Shown here piece after piece: positions 8,833 through 21,451 of a stretch of DNA of 64,000 nt (its first letter is position 1; every line of letters begins with the position of its first letter). Source of the DNA: Cubamyces lactineus (lineage: Eukaryota; Basidiomycota; Agaricomycetes; Polyporales; Polyporaceae); the NCBI GenBank assembly GCA_022376465.1, contig JACDTU010000002.1:1674001-1738000 (forward strand). Direction: 5' to 3'. The translations under genes and the position numbers were made by a program. Under the pieces are notes generated by a model. It was not told where the DNA came from. It was given only the letters and a program-made list of their open reading frames with translations, and ran no database searches.

Positions 8833-11800
8833 TCAGAGGAAGTACATCCTCTTGTTGAGAGCCGTCGGCTTGAACGCTCGCTTCCACATATCAAGGTCCA
8901 CTTCGGCGTTCCCGCCGGTGACGTTCGACGCGGTGTCGCTGAGCCCCGCACCATCTTCGCAGTGGAACTCCATTCGGGAGCAGATGCGCTAGGTTTGGGG
9001 ACAATGTCAGTCAGAAAATCATGCAGAAAACATACAAAATTGAGTGTTCTGGCTTACATCGGCATCTACGAGCGTGGGGAGCAGATTAATGTCACAGAGG
9101 ATGAGAACGAAGGTAAGAAGTGACTTACAGTAGACGGGCGCGGGAATGGACACCGAGCGCGTCGCACTCGCATACGTGTGGCAGAGGTGGTAGGTCAGTG
9201 TCTGTACCCTAGACCGTTGTACGTCAGATCAGGCCCAACGTGTAGCGAGTTTCGATGTAAACTTACTGCCTCGGGTTAAGACCTGTCTCGTTCTCCAAAA
9301 TCACGTAATGACCCGGACGGCTCGCTGTGAAGCAGTTAGCCTGGTTCTACAACAATCCAGAGCGATGAATAGTATGCTCACTCCCGAGCAGACCGGCGTG
9401 CGATTGGAGGTAGAAGTCAGGATAATTGGGGTTGGTTATATGCTGATCTATCAGTAATCCTGCGGGACAGTTCCCCGAGTTATCGGCCTGCGAGCGACTG
9501 TGAACGAAGATCGCACGTTAGCCATTGCCGCATTCACGGGAGAATGAGTACAATACGTACTCCTTGGGGAAGAACCTAACGTGGTGGCTATGAAAGTCGT
9601 ATTTGTCAGCAGTGTAGTGCAGGAGTCACGAGTCTTCACACATACCGCTTCCCAACGACTACGAACAGTAACTTCGGCATGAATTTTTCTGGGATGTTAG
9701 ACTTCACGAAGGCACCTGATACGATGTGTCAGCTTCAAGTTGACCTGAGGAGATACGAACATGCACGCACTCCTGATGAGCGGGATTTCCCGCGCTGCAA
9801 CCTGAGCGAACTCGCCCTCGCTGACACCGTCACGATAAAAGATGACATTGCGCGGCGGGGGTGGGTTCGGCGTCACTGTCCGCTGATAAGCAAGGTAGTC
9901 CGACAGGGCCCCCTATTGCCATGATCATTGTAGTTAGTGGTCGTTGCGTCTGCTCCGCGCGGAACGTGTACTTACGATCATCATGCTCTCCAGGTCTTCG
10001 ATGATTTCCTGGCGCGGTTGTTGCACATTCGCATAAGAAGTCAGCTTGCTCACCGCGCCATCGACGGACGCTACAAGGCCAGTGACCGAGGGTCGCACTG
10101 CCGCACCCGGGCCAGGGTGACCGACGTCGGCCCCTGTGGAAAGAGAAGCAAAGTGTCAGCCTCGTGTAGTTGTACTCGCCCTTTCCAAACTTACCGACAA
10201 CCATGCAGCCATTGCGCAAGAACGCCGCGGCGTCCGAGTCGATGACCGAATTGGTGCCTCCCAGTCGCGCGTTGATCCTATGTGAGGAAGACGTTAGGTT
10301 ATAACGTTGTGTACGATGAGACTAGTAAACGTACTTGAGAACGACGTTGTTACAGTATTGATCGTTCGCAGTCAGCCACTTCGGGCTACGCTGTGAAATG
10401 GCGAAGGGTAAACGGGAGAACAGGGCACATGCAACAGGATAGTCTTACGACACACTGAGTCGAAACCCGCATCTTGATGTCGCCCCAGTGCTTGACCGCC
10501 CGGCGACAGTCTGCGGCATTGGCGGGCAGAATGACTAAGATGAGCTGGGGGTGAGGCTTTTCACCAGGGCTAGCGAAACGGGGATCCATGCTGCGCTTTC
10601 CAACTTCAATCAGGGTCTATCGTGTAGGCTTAGCGTCCATCCGGCATTTATAACACATCCGACTACCTACCGGCTCTGGATTGTTTGGGTTTCCCATCAG
10701 GAAGGGCGGGAATCTGTTGGCGACAGCTGAAGGGTGTGGTGAGTAGACTCATCCCTCATACCAGCGAAAGTACGTACTGATTCCTAGTGAGAATCCATAC
10801 AATCAGTGAGATACCATATGCGGCGGGGGATAGGACAAACCTGCGCGCTCCAGATTCCCCACAAGCTTGGTGAGGAAATTCTTCACGTCCGCATCGCTCG
10901 CACGATCGAATACAGCCACGCCCCAGAAACGCAGCGTGCACGGTTCGATGAATTGCTTGCCGAGGACATTCCATTTACCCTGGCTGTACCCAATCCGCTA
11001 TTGCAAATGTTGTCAGATCAATCATGACGGGCAGAAATCATCGGGGCAATACTGACGACTTGCTCGTTCCTATAACTGATTCCAGGCGGCGGAATAACAC
11101 TGCCTGTGATCGACATTGGGTTAGTGCTGACCTTCATGCCAGCCTCTTTCATGAAGTCGGACGTCGCATAATCGAAGAGTTGTCCCTACGAATCGGTCAG
11201 TACAACGGAACAGATTGGGGGAAGCAAGTGCACCTGTCCCGAGACAGCATTCTGGATGTCCCGCAGACGCTCATGCGGCTTCTGGGTGGAGAATTGAAGA
11301 AAATCTTTCTGGCAAGCGGGAGGTATCTTCTTGCGGTATAACTGCCCCGGAACGATTTCGAGGAACTCCGCCGGTATAATGGCGGTTTGCCCGACACGGA
11401 CTCCGACCATGCGCGGGAAGCGCACCTGAACGTTGTACTTCTGTTCAAAATGGCGCTGGACGCACATCACGTTAGTGGCATGTGTGCGGCAGGTACGACG
11501 GAGCATTACCGCTACAGTCCAGCGCTCCTTGTCCTTGTCGAACTCTTGCATGCCAGCCTCGCGTACGAGATCGGTGATAGGACGAGCTTTCATTCTGGAT
11601 ATCGTCGCCTTCACACGGACACCCTTGAGGAAAAGACGAAGCTGAGCCAATTGCGGGTTCGATAGGTCGGTCAGCGCGCGGACGTCACGCAGTTGTAAGT
11701 GCGCCAGCATCGTATCGACCAGCCGCCCAGGCGTGTACCTGTCAAAGCGGTAAACGTCTGCGGCACCCTTGGCGTGGCTAATGGACGTACACCGCAGCAT

Positions 11801-12670
11801 GCGACACGTCCACGTTGATAACTAATCTATCCATCACGGGGCGCACGCTCCTATGACCATATGTCAGCGCCTCGTAACGGGCAGTAACGTGTGTCGACAG
11901 ACTGGAAGAAACCGCGCCAAGCGGAGAGACCGTTTCGCAGATCCTTCGCATTGTGCGCGATGTAAAACGATCGCGCATCAGCAGGAAAATTGTGGCGCCT
12001 ACAAAGTCAGAAGGTCAACGGAGGGAAGACAGAAAAATGCCTGAAGGCGCACATATTGGGTGCCTGTCGCACAATCAATTGCAGCAGGTTAAGAGACATG
12101 GCGTTGTCGCTGAAATCATGTGGGGACCTCTTCCGAGTGAGCTTCCGAACGTCACTGCATAACGAGTCAGTGTAGCACGTCGGTCATATAGCGGAGCATT
12201 GCGCACTTGGGACTGATAACGCTGACGCGTTTGATGAGGACCTGAAACGTCTTTGACTGCCTGCGCCCGAAGGTCATGGAATACTGGGCAAGAAATTCAG
12301 TCTAGCTGCTAGAGAAGTAACCTATGATACGCACACTACCGGACGGAATATCGCGCTTGCAAAACAAGTTCTTGCGCCCATCATAGACGGCACGAGGGTT
12401 AAATACAGCCGCATTCTCGAGCTGTACCCGATCCATTATTTCATAGTTCCGACGCTTCACCACGGCGTCGGGTGTGATTTCTACAGGACCCTTGTGAGCA
12501 GTCATGAGGGCGCGTACTGCTGTGAGCACGCACCGACTAAGAGGCAGTGTGGGTCAGCGTCGTGGTATCGGCTAGGAAGTTGAGGGGGACATACCGTCAT
12601 AGTGGAACCATGCAGCCGAGGGGAGTTCCACGACCTCGAACGAGTTGGTGTACACCTCTATGGTGGACAT
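8833..12670 (-). CDS. Argonaute (AGO/QDE-2-like)
   Basis: Small-RNA-guided silencing endonuclease of the RNAi pathway, split by many short introns. In order on the minus strand: N-domain (TNSFEVVELP, then KRRNYEIMDRVQ and NPRAVYDGRKNLF), LNLLQLIVRQAPN, the linker with WRGFFQSV and INVDV, the PAZ domain (EIVPGQLYRKKIP, near 11330), MID (KWNVLGKQFIEP, then FWGVAVFDRAS) and PIWI. The slicer tetrad is complete: Asp in GADVGHPGPG, Glu in RQEIIEDL, Asp in YRDGVSEGEF and His in LCHTYASATRSVSIPAP. It ends NKRMYFL, a typical Argonaute C-terminus. Exons 1-2 are least certain. I start at MSTIEVYTNSF (12670), but an acceptor (cccgcag) just upstream could join a further N-terminal exon. It is divergent from the SRP-receptor gene 482 bp away. 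Confidence 0.9.
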
Positions 12671-12844
12671 CTCTGCGGGGACGATTAATAGATTGTCGGG
12701 TTTATGGAAGCGAAAGCGTACCGTCGGAGGCCACAGAAATATTCGCAGATGACGATGAACTATGGCGGATGGATGAGCGGCGGTCTGGGTGAGGGGGGAA
12801 CGGATGAAGGAGGTAGGGGTGACCGCCGGAGCCTGGAAGGGGGG

Positions 12845-12852
12845 TTTAAATA
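12845..12852 (-). promoter_or_regulatory. TATA-like element of the Argonaute gene
   Basis: TATTTAAA on the minus strand, 175 bp upstream of the chosen Argonaute ATG, in the divergent intergenic region. Position and sequence fit a TATA box if the 5' UTR, or an extra leader exon, is about 140 nt. Confidence 0.35.
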
Positions 12853-13152
12853 GGGCCACGGGTGCTTCGAAAAATGAACATACGGAAGCTGGTTGAGGTT
12901 GAAGTTGAACCACCAGGAAGCCGGCGCGGCTTGTGGGCGTGGTTGTGTGCTGCAGCGGGATATTTGGACGCGTCGGACTGCGACTCGGACGCGTCGCGGT
13001 GTCGGACCCGGAAGCAGCTTAGCGGAGGACGCGTTATAGGGATGAGATCCAGATCGGCCCTGTCCGCTGTGGGCGCCTCGCGGACTTGGTCGTCCCCCAC
13101 GCGTCCCAGCTCTCTGCCTCCTGCCCTCACCTCGCTTCCAACGGAATTCGCC

Positions 13153-16056
13153 ATGCTTGACCACTGTTCAATATCTCACAAGGGTTAGTCTTCGGTCTTC
13201 TGGCGGGATGAGTGTAGTCAGAGTCCGGGATCAACCTTCTTCCCACAGGCGGCGTTGTTCTTTGGTCACGTTCCTTCACACCTGCAGCATCCCATACCGC
13301 AGCATCCTCCTCCTCCCCCGTCAACTCCCTCGTCCGCGAGGCACTTATCGAAGGCCGTAGCTCCGATGGCAAGTACGAGAAGGATGGATACGCTGTCAAA
13401 TGGACTTTTGTCAACGACCTAGAGCTCATTTTCGTTGTACGTGCTTCGCCGTACCACGCTCCCGGTCCTGTACTCACTTTTGCGGTAGGTCGCGTACCAA
13501 CGCATCTTGCAGCTCACATATGTCGAAGACCTCCTTAATGCGCTCAAGACCCTATTCATCAAATTGTTCCAGCCCTTCCTCACTACGTTCGTCGCCTCTC
13601 TGCACGTCACAACCACGGTCAAGCTTTCAGCTTCGGCGGACACTCATACCTCGTGGAACTTTGCGAAGGCATTTGACGGATGGGACGCTGTCTTCGATAA
13701 GCTGTTACGCGGCCTCGAGGACAAGGCCGCTCAGGTTCGAACGTGCAACTCAGCTAGCATGCTCTACCTAACAATTGAATACAGGAACGGCGCACACGTT
13801 CCGGGCATGTCATCCGCCCCATGGTTGAGGTGACTCCCCCGGATGAAGATACCAACACCGGTGAGTTGCTCCATATACTGTGTTTCCTTCCTAGCCATGT
13901 CTAAGACTCGACAGTACCTTCACAATCGAGTGACAACGTGCTTGACGAAGAACAGATAGCTCGAAATGTTCAGGCCTTGAAAAATCGATTGCGTGGCCGA
14001 GGCGGGCCACCCGGCCGACGCGGGCGGGGTCGTGCGGACGTTGGGAACGGGAGGGACAGTCTCCCTGGTTCAGAGTATGTCTTTCCTGTCTGTCGCGGCA
14101 GTCACATCTCAATAGGAATAACTGTTTAACAGCTCCGAGACTCCGTCGAAGTCGAAGCGGAAGGCCAAAGCCAAAGCTCAGCGCAAGTGGGGCGACGAGG
14201 CCCCTACCGAGTCGGACATGGCCTCGCTCGACTTCAGCTACGACAGTTCAACGTCGGACTCGCATGTCGCTCCTCCAGTCGACCTATCTGCGCTCGTCGA
14301 CAACGGCTCTCTTGGCACGCGCACTCAGGATGGGCTATACGAGGTCCGCGACTGGGAGTTTGCGCAGTCGCAAGGCGGCAAGAGTGCGGATGATGTCATC
14401 GCAGAAGTACTCAAGAAGAGCGGACAGGAGCCTCCCAAACCCACCACGGGTTCACTGGGCGCACTAGGCTCGATCTTTGCGCGTCTGACGGGCTCGAAGG
14501 TGCTGACGGAAGAGGATCTGAAGCCCGTGTTAGAAGCGATGAAGCAGCACCTCATGAAGAAGAACGTCGCGAAAGAGATCTCGGACAAAATATGCGAGGA
14601 CGTTGGGCAGAGTCTCGTGGGCAAGAAAGTTGGCGGGTTCCAGAGTCCGTACTCTTTTCCACAGTCTCCTTGCCGCGACGCTAATGGCCCGTGATATTTT
14701 CTTTCCTGCAGCAACGAACTCTGCGGTCCGGCAGGCGCTCGCTAACTCCATTACGCGTATCCTCACACCGAAGACGTCAACGGACCTGCTCCTTTCGATA
14801 CGGACAAAACTGTCAGCACCGGTAGCGGCCTCCCAGCAACGGCAGCCGTACAGCATCACCTTCGTTGGCGTAAATGGTGTAGGGAAGAGTACGAACCTGT
14901 CCAAGGTTTGCTTCTGGCTCATCCAGAACGGCTTCCGCGTGCTCATTGCGGCGTGCGACACCTTCCGGTACGTATTGAATGGGACGAGTGCCATAGACAG
15001 GCTAACATCTCACCTCGTTCCGCGCATATCATAGGAGCGGAGCAGTGGAGCAGTTGCGCGTGCATGTTCGCAACCTCGGCATGCTGGGCGTCGATGGCGC
15101 GACGAACAGCAAGGGTCGTGTTGAATTGTATGAGCGCGGATATGGTAAAGATGCCGCGGGGATCGCGAAGGAAGCCATCAGCTACGGTACGCCTTCCTTG
15201 GTTCTCTTCCTCCGTTCTTGCAGCAGTCAATAATTGATCGCATTCTCGTTGTAACAGCGCGCGATAACGACTTTGATGTCGTGCTCATCGACACTGCGGG
15301 GCGTATGCAGGACAACGAGGTGCGTGTGCCCGTTCTGTGATTCTCATGAGTGCATATCTGACGTCCCCTGTCTTTGCTTTTGCAGCCGTTGATGCGTGCT
15401 CTGGCTAAGGTATGCTGCGATTCGCATGCCATATATTGCTCCTTCCCTGCGCTTCCTCGCTTTTCTCTTCGTTTGATCGACCGACTTCGCTGAATGCTGA
15501 CATATCCGCCTTCCTTCCCACCGCAGCTTGTTGCAACGAACAATCCAGACAAAATCATCTTCGTCGGAGAGGCGTTGGTCGGCAACGAGGCTGTCGACCA
15601 GCTAACCAAGTTTGACCGTGCGCTGCGCGACTTCTCGGCTGCCTCGGGTGGCCAGGAGCGTGGCATCGACGGCATGCTTGTCACGAAGTGGGACACCGTG
15701 GACGACAAGGTGCGTTGCCCGCTGGCCCTCTCCCCCTATCCATCTGCCGCTGTCGCAAGTCCTTACGGCAGCGCGTGCTGCGCATGCAAGGGGTTGGCGG
15801 GTATGGGAACTGCTAAGGATACGATCACTAACGATGACTGCCTCATCCCCTTAGGTCGGCGCGGCATTGTCCATGACATATGTCACGGGGCAACCGATCA
15901 TTTTCGTTGGATGCGGCCAGGTACGATGCATCCTTCCATCTTTCACTACTATCTCCTCATCGAGCTAACCGTTTGATTTGTCCTATCCTTTAGACTTACA
16001 CCGACCTCAGGCAGCTACGCGTCGGGAACGTCGTGCAGGCCATCCTCAGCGACTAA
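13153..16056 (+). CDS. SRP101: Signal recognition particle receptor subunit alpha (SR-alpha)
   Basis: GTPase that docks SRP-ribosome complexes at the ER for co-translational secretion. The start MLDHCSISHKG is the conserved N-terminus and splices (13192/GTTAGT) to GGVVLWSRSFTP, the SRX longin-like domain that binds the beta subunit. A basic linker follows (RLRGRGGPPGRRGRGR, KSKRKAKAKAQRKWG). The NG domain has helical N (LTGSKVLTEEDLKPVLEAM) and G motifs: GVNGVGKST (G1), DTFRSGAVEQL, DTAGRMQDNE (G3) and TKWDTVDDKVGAAL (G4), then GQPIIFVGCGQ and DLRQLRVGNVVQAILSD. About ten introns. One coding exon is only 24 nt (15386-15409, PLMRALAK). All G-domain motifs are intact. Confidence 0.93.
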
Positions 16057-19000
16057 CCAGCAACTCCACTCCAAGTTCTATCAAACCCGGGGTTCTCTGA
16101 TCTGCTACATGTATGTACTAGATGCGTAGTGATCTCTGTACTGCTACTGCTGTATATCATAATTTGCCGGTACAGCATCATCACCCCACCGACCGCGATC
16201 GCTGTCCGCGCATGGCATCAGGACGTCCTACATCTGCAACACGCAGACCGCGTATCCAGCAGCAAATCTGTCGATTGTTCAGACTAGAACGCTCTGGTCG
16301 CGGTCCTGACGTCGTCGACGTCGCAGTTGCAGTCGCCGCCCGACACCTCCACCACCTTCGATCTGCAATGCTTGGTTCATGTGTGATACGGGCCGGCGGT
16401 GACACCATTCCATTCGTATTGAAGACGCCGATGCAGAGGCGCGGATCACTGATGTGCACACCCATCTATCGTGCCGCGGGCTGTCGTCCTCTTTGCCCAC
16501 CCTTGTTCTTCTGCAATGCACCCGGGTAAGTCTGGCATACAGTGTTGATTGTGTAAAATGGCACACGGCAAGACTCGTAGCCATGCTAGTGCAATGCAAA
16601 CGGTGAGCACTTGTCAATTCGTCCTTGCCAGCCTGTTACGGCCAACAATGCCACGGGCGATAACCCGGGTTCGCGAATTCGACACCCGTCAACTCTTCGC
16701 CGCCGACGCCGCAGCCCGAGCTGAAGCTAAGTGTAAGGCCCGAGACGGAGATGCCCTCAGGCACCTTTCACCTCCGCTCGGCATGGCATGTCTTATCTCA
16801 AGCGCACGCGGCCACGGTCATACCGACATCCATCGGTGTGATCGCGATAGTCCGTTCGCGCCATCGCACGCGTACTGGGATATCTGTATGGGTACTGTAC
16901 CACTGGTGAGTACTGTGATTATGGCGCGGTGAGCATCACTTACCGCAGACAGCACCACGTTGTGGCATGTCCGCGCCACATGCCCTGTGTCTGCAGCTTG
17001 GCAGGGCGCCCATGCGCCTGTGTCTTAACATGAGCGTTCTTTCATCTCGTTCTAATGATGCGTGCCGAGGACATTGGTGTGCATGCATGCTGCGACTGCG
17101 GCGCGACCTCGGGACTGGACTCCTGCAGAGCGTCTTGCTTATATGTGGACACTGCTACGATTGCATCGCCATGGATTGACACCGTTCGCTGTATATCTAT
17201 GCGCGAGACTATTGCCAATGATGTACTGGATGTGCAATACCTCAAAGCAATTGACAGTGCTCGTGCGTCGATCTCACATATTCCGAATTCGCTGGTTTCA
17301 CTCGGTTCCGCCAAATGCGGGGTCTCTGGTTTTGTAGTATGCCGCCTGGCGAGTGCAGTACGGTGACTAGCGTGCATGCACAGGAACGTCTGGCTTCTGG
17401 GGTGGGCAGGTGCATCAAGCGGCGATACTACAACAAGCCACTGAGGGCCTTCGAACTGCTACCGCCGCCGCACATCGGGCTTCGCTGAATTCTCAGTAAG
17501 ATCCTTGCATTCCTATCCTGTAACACATTCAGTCCACACTCATCAGACGACGCGATTGGCAAACCATTGAACCACCCCTGCACTTCTCGGACATAGATCG
17601 CGACGTGTACGAGGTGCGGGCACTACCCCAGTGCGCCTTCTGCGGTCGTTCTAGGTAATGCCTGACTTGGTGAACAGTGATTAGCTCGTGACTCAACTTC
17701 CAGGAGCGCTTCGCGGTGAGAAGGATCGCGTCTAAGTACGTTGGATATGCTCCATACGCGCTCACTTTCCGGGATGACATACGCTCTAGACGACCGTATT
17801 GTTATATATGTATGGCCGCGTAGCGCCAGACCTGACGTGGTTCCCATCCATATGCACAACCCAGTGAGAATGAATGATACCAACTCGGCCGTGTACAGGC
17901 GAAGTGCACGCACGCGCTCACGATCATATGAGGCTTGAGGCTTGGAGCGGCCTCAATGCAAGAGGCTGAGCGTACGACGGACTTCATCTTCGCGTAATAC
18001 ACACGCGTCGCGCGCGCACGCAGCTATATCCACCTACGTCTGTATGTATGAACGTGAGCCACGTGAGTCTATATCCGGGTGTATAGCATGTGGTCATGGT
18101 TCCAGAATTTCGAACGCTCTCCTCAGGCTGGGTAGGCCCTTCGCAGCTTGTACATGAACATGCGATATTTGGGTTCGTTGCCGAGATGAGTTCCTATATC
18201 ACGACTTGCGCCCAATGGTAGCGCTGTCGGGAGCCGAGACGTAGCTGTACTAACGTTTGAACGTTGGCATCGTCAGACGATGGGGACACGCATGGACGTG
18301 TCCCACGATATCTGGTGGCCGCGCGCTGTCAACAAAGAGTTCAGCCGGTGCCTCCATAACTCATCGACGGGTGGTGCTAGCCGCGATCCGGGCTGACAAC
18401 ATGAACCCGGAAGGAAAGATAGATGCAACCACTGTCATCTGAGCAACAATAACGAGCAGGCAGGATATCTCGATATCTCAGTCTGTCTGGCACCCGCACC
18501 GTGCACGTCCGCGTCAGCCTCACTCGGTTCTAGTCCAGTCTGCCAGTCAGTGCCTTCTCAAAGTTCCTTCTCATCGCGATGACTTCGGCAGCTTCGCAAG
18601 GTTCGCGCTATGTGCTATACACGTACGCTAACATCAGCGCCCACCAGACGGGGGCGGCAGGGGCAGCGGATGCAGAAGATGCAGAAGATGGTGGTGGTAT
18701 GCGGGAGATGGTATACTACTGTATAGACATGACAGCGGCAGCCCTGAGACCTGATCCAGGCCGAGCGGGCGCCATTAGGACGAACGTATAGGTGGTGCCA
18801 GTGCGGACGCAGAGGGGCGTTGGGGTCCGGTGCGAAGAACACTACTAGTAGATGCGTGCTGATAACATATATACGGTATTGCTGTGCGTTATCGTGTGCG
18901 GTGAAGCTCTTGTACGCGTGATTGAATTTGTTGAAGTAGTTGGAAGTTTGGACGGATGCGAACGAGTGACTGAGTGAATGGTCGAGCGGCCCAAGAGGTT

Positions 19001-20623
19001 GGCGTCGGGTAGCGCTGGAAGGGCGGGACAGCGCCGCGTATGGGGCTGCCGCGGGGCGCGAGAAACGCGGGAGCAAACAAGCGACGGAGGGCTAAGCGAC
19101 AGAAGCAGACAGCCGGTCACAGTGATGGTGCGTCGGGGTGACGTCCATTCGGAGGCACGCCCGCACTTCGATGAATGCGCGGCGGCAGGGCCTGGCTTAG
19201 CCTGGCTTGTGAGCGGCAGTGGTGCGACCGTCGACAGGTGGAGTGGGGTTCTGAGACCAGGGTGCGTGTCAGTCACTTTTGTCGAAGGTAGACAAAGTGA
19301 CAACGGTCTTCGGGTCGTGTCCCCAGCAATTCTTGGAATAGGGACAGGGATGTAGACGCACGACGCCCAGCACCGGGCATTACGACGACCACCGGGATCC
19401 GCGTGAGTGAGCGTCGCCAAATGAACGAGGAGGGACTGCGACGCTGCGAGCGGTCGCGCGCGCGCACGGCCGTGCATGACCAACGGACGCCGCCGGTATA
19501 CAGCCGCCGCGCCAGTGAGGACACGTCCATTCCTGCGCAAGGTCTTCGACTCTCCCATGCAAGCCGCCCAGCCGCAGATCGCCCGCCCTCGCCGATGGCG
19601 CCGCGCCCCAGCCCATCGGGGCGTCGCATTGCCACGCGCCCCGCGTGTAACCTTGGATAACTGAATGATGAAGAGACGAACCTCGAAGGGGGGGAAATCG
19701 TTCACGTCCGGTGGGAGTTCCAAGGGGCGCCAATCGTGCATAGAGCGCAGCAGCTTATGCTCCAACAGTCACGACAGTAACAGAACTCAGGAGAGACAGG
19801 GCACAGCGCTGCGGAATCGCCGCACATACGACACGACGGCGACACGTCCCACCTTCGTCTCTATTCCTGTGCTCCCGGGAAGCCGCGTCGTATCGCTGCT
19901 GATGGACGGGCGCGCGACCACTTCACCAGATACGAACGAGAGCCCCGGTCGGCTGACGCAGCGAGGCCGAGACACGGCGGTGCGGGCGGCGCCTCGACGC
20001 CTCAAGGCCACCCGGACACCCCATGAGTGCATCCTCGCGTTTCGGACGTCCGGCACATGTCGGGCAACGTTCAACGGGAGGGGAATTCCAACCCGAGTCT
20101 CTGAGGCTCACGGCGAGCACTTCGGGCCTGTGGCGCCAAACCGTCAGCGCGAGAAGCCTCGAGAAGCGGCCGCGTGCGCGCCGAAGCAGTCTACTTGGAA
20201 CGCTCTACTCACACACATTTGAACGGTTCTCGGGCTTCGTCTCAGATCCGGGGAGTGCGTGTCTGTAAGTGTGGGCTGGCCGGGAGAGCGCGTGGGTGAT
20301 GGTGTCCAGTTAGGGTGGGTGGGATAAGGTGCGATGCGGAGCGAGAACGCAAAATGACTGCGAGCGAGCGATATCAGGCAGGGATGCGACGTGCGGATGC
20401 AGATGCGAATGCGAATGCGTAGTGTACAATGCGGGATATTGTGTGCGAAGTCGCGCGGCAGAAAAAGAAGAGATGAGGCGAAAAGGGTGTGACAGCAACG
20501 GTGGAAACAAAACGAGGAAGGTGCGGCCATATGATGATGATGCCCCATCACGCGGCAGATTCCCCGACTCTGCGGTCCAACTCCTAGGATAGATGGGATT
20601 GCAATTGCAGGATTATCAGCGGC
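16057..20623. other. 4.6 kb with no recognised gene
   Basis: I recognise no gene, tRNA or transposon. Coding-like fragments on the plus strand occur near 17405-17487 (IKRRYYNKPLRAFELLPPP) and 17534-17655 (DWQTIEPPLHFSDIDRDVY, then CAFC), the second flanked by an acceptor-like and a donor-like site; they may be exons of an unrecognised or decayed gene. On the minus strand a 306-codon open frame (18845-19765) begins plausibly (MHDWRPLELPPDVNDFPPF) but soon becomes Arg/Pro/Ala-rich as expected of chance GC-rich frames. A possible last exon of the proline-rich gene lies at 20310-20587. Confidence 0.4.
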
Positions 20624-21451
20624 CTACCGCACGCGATGGCGTCGCGAGAATGCCGCAGCCGGATGGCGCAGCGCAGCAGCCACGGGCGCTGTGGAAGCTC
20701 CGAGTACTCCTGCGGTGGTTGCGCCTGCGATGGTGTTTCCCCAAGACGGTGTCGAGTCCCAGCGCGGCATGCCTGGTACGCCGATCGAGCGGCGTTTAGC
20801 GGGCACGGGGTGTGGCTCCCGCTGCGCCGAAGAGCACTGGTTGACATCCGAGTATTCATCATCCACTTCGTCCCTGGACCGCTTGCGCTTGTGCGGGCGG
20901 TGGGTGTAAGGTGGGTGTGAGAGGTCCTCGTCTTCGTCCGGGAGGTCGTACATGAGGAAGGTGGGGGAATGGTACGGAAGCGGGATGGGCGCCACAAGAG
21001 GCGCGTTACACACTACTTCCGCCACTTCCGGGGAGGGCGAAAGGTCGCTGTCGCGTGAGATGGCAGAAGAGGTATCCGAGCGCGCCACAGAATCTAGGGG
21101 AGGGCCCAGAGCTAACAGTTAGTACAGGGTCTGGGTTGACTATATGCTATGACATCAGAGCTTACAACCGGCGGGCGTATCGTATTCCTTCTGAGGGTAA
21201 CGATGGAAAGGGAGCAGAAAGTCAGGCGGGCCAGAGGGCCAGAGAGAGGGCGGGTGCGAGGGCCCTGCGTTGGTCCAGCTTGAAGGTGCGAGTGGGGACG
21301 AGAAGAGGGCGGACTGCGGTGCCTGCGGCGGCCAAGACATATGGTACTGGCTCGAGCTTTGAGCATACATTGTTGGTGGTGGAGGCAAGACGAGAGGCGC
21401 GGCGTGGGTGGAGGTGTTTGGACGGAGGAAGCAAGGACGATGGTCGTTCAT
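20624..21451 (-). CDS. Proline-rich protein with nuclear-localisation-like cluster, unknown function
   Basis: Not recognised. Exon 1 runs from the ATG at 21451 (MNDHRPCFLRPN) through a Pro/Ser-rich stretch to YPQKEYDTPAG. A donor there (gtaagctctg) and an acceptor (ccctag near 21098) join exon 2, which reads SVARSDTSSAISRDSDLSPSP, then a tyrosine/acidic block (FLMYDLPDEDEDLSHPP), a basic cluster (RPHKRKRSRDE) resembling a nuclear localisation signal, and an Ala-rich end. The frame stops at 20624. A donor at 20625 (gcg|gtaggc) could instead extend it into a His/Ser-rich exon ending near 20310. Composition suggests a disordered nuclear regulator; that is inference. It is divergent from IMG2. 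Confidence 0.5.

Noticed and set aside
18845..19765. 306-codon minus-strand open frame
   Set aside because: Starts plausibly but is mostly Arg/Pro/Ala/Ser-rich with no family blocks or splice structure; expected by chance in GC-rich DNA.
16057..20623. CRISPR-like or antiviral gene cluster
   Set aside because: The genome is eukaryotic with spliced genes; no regularly spaced repeats exist here.
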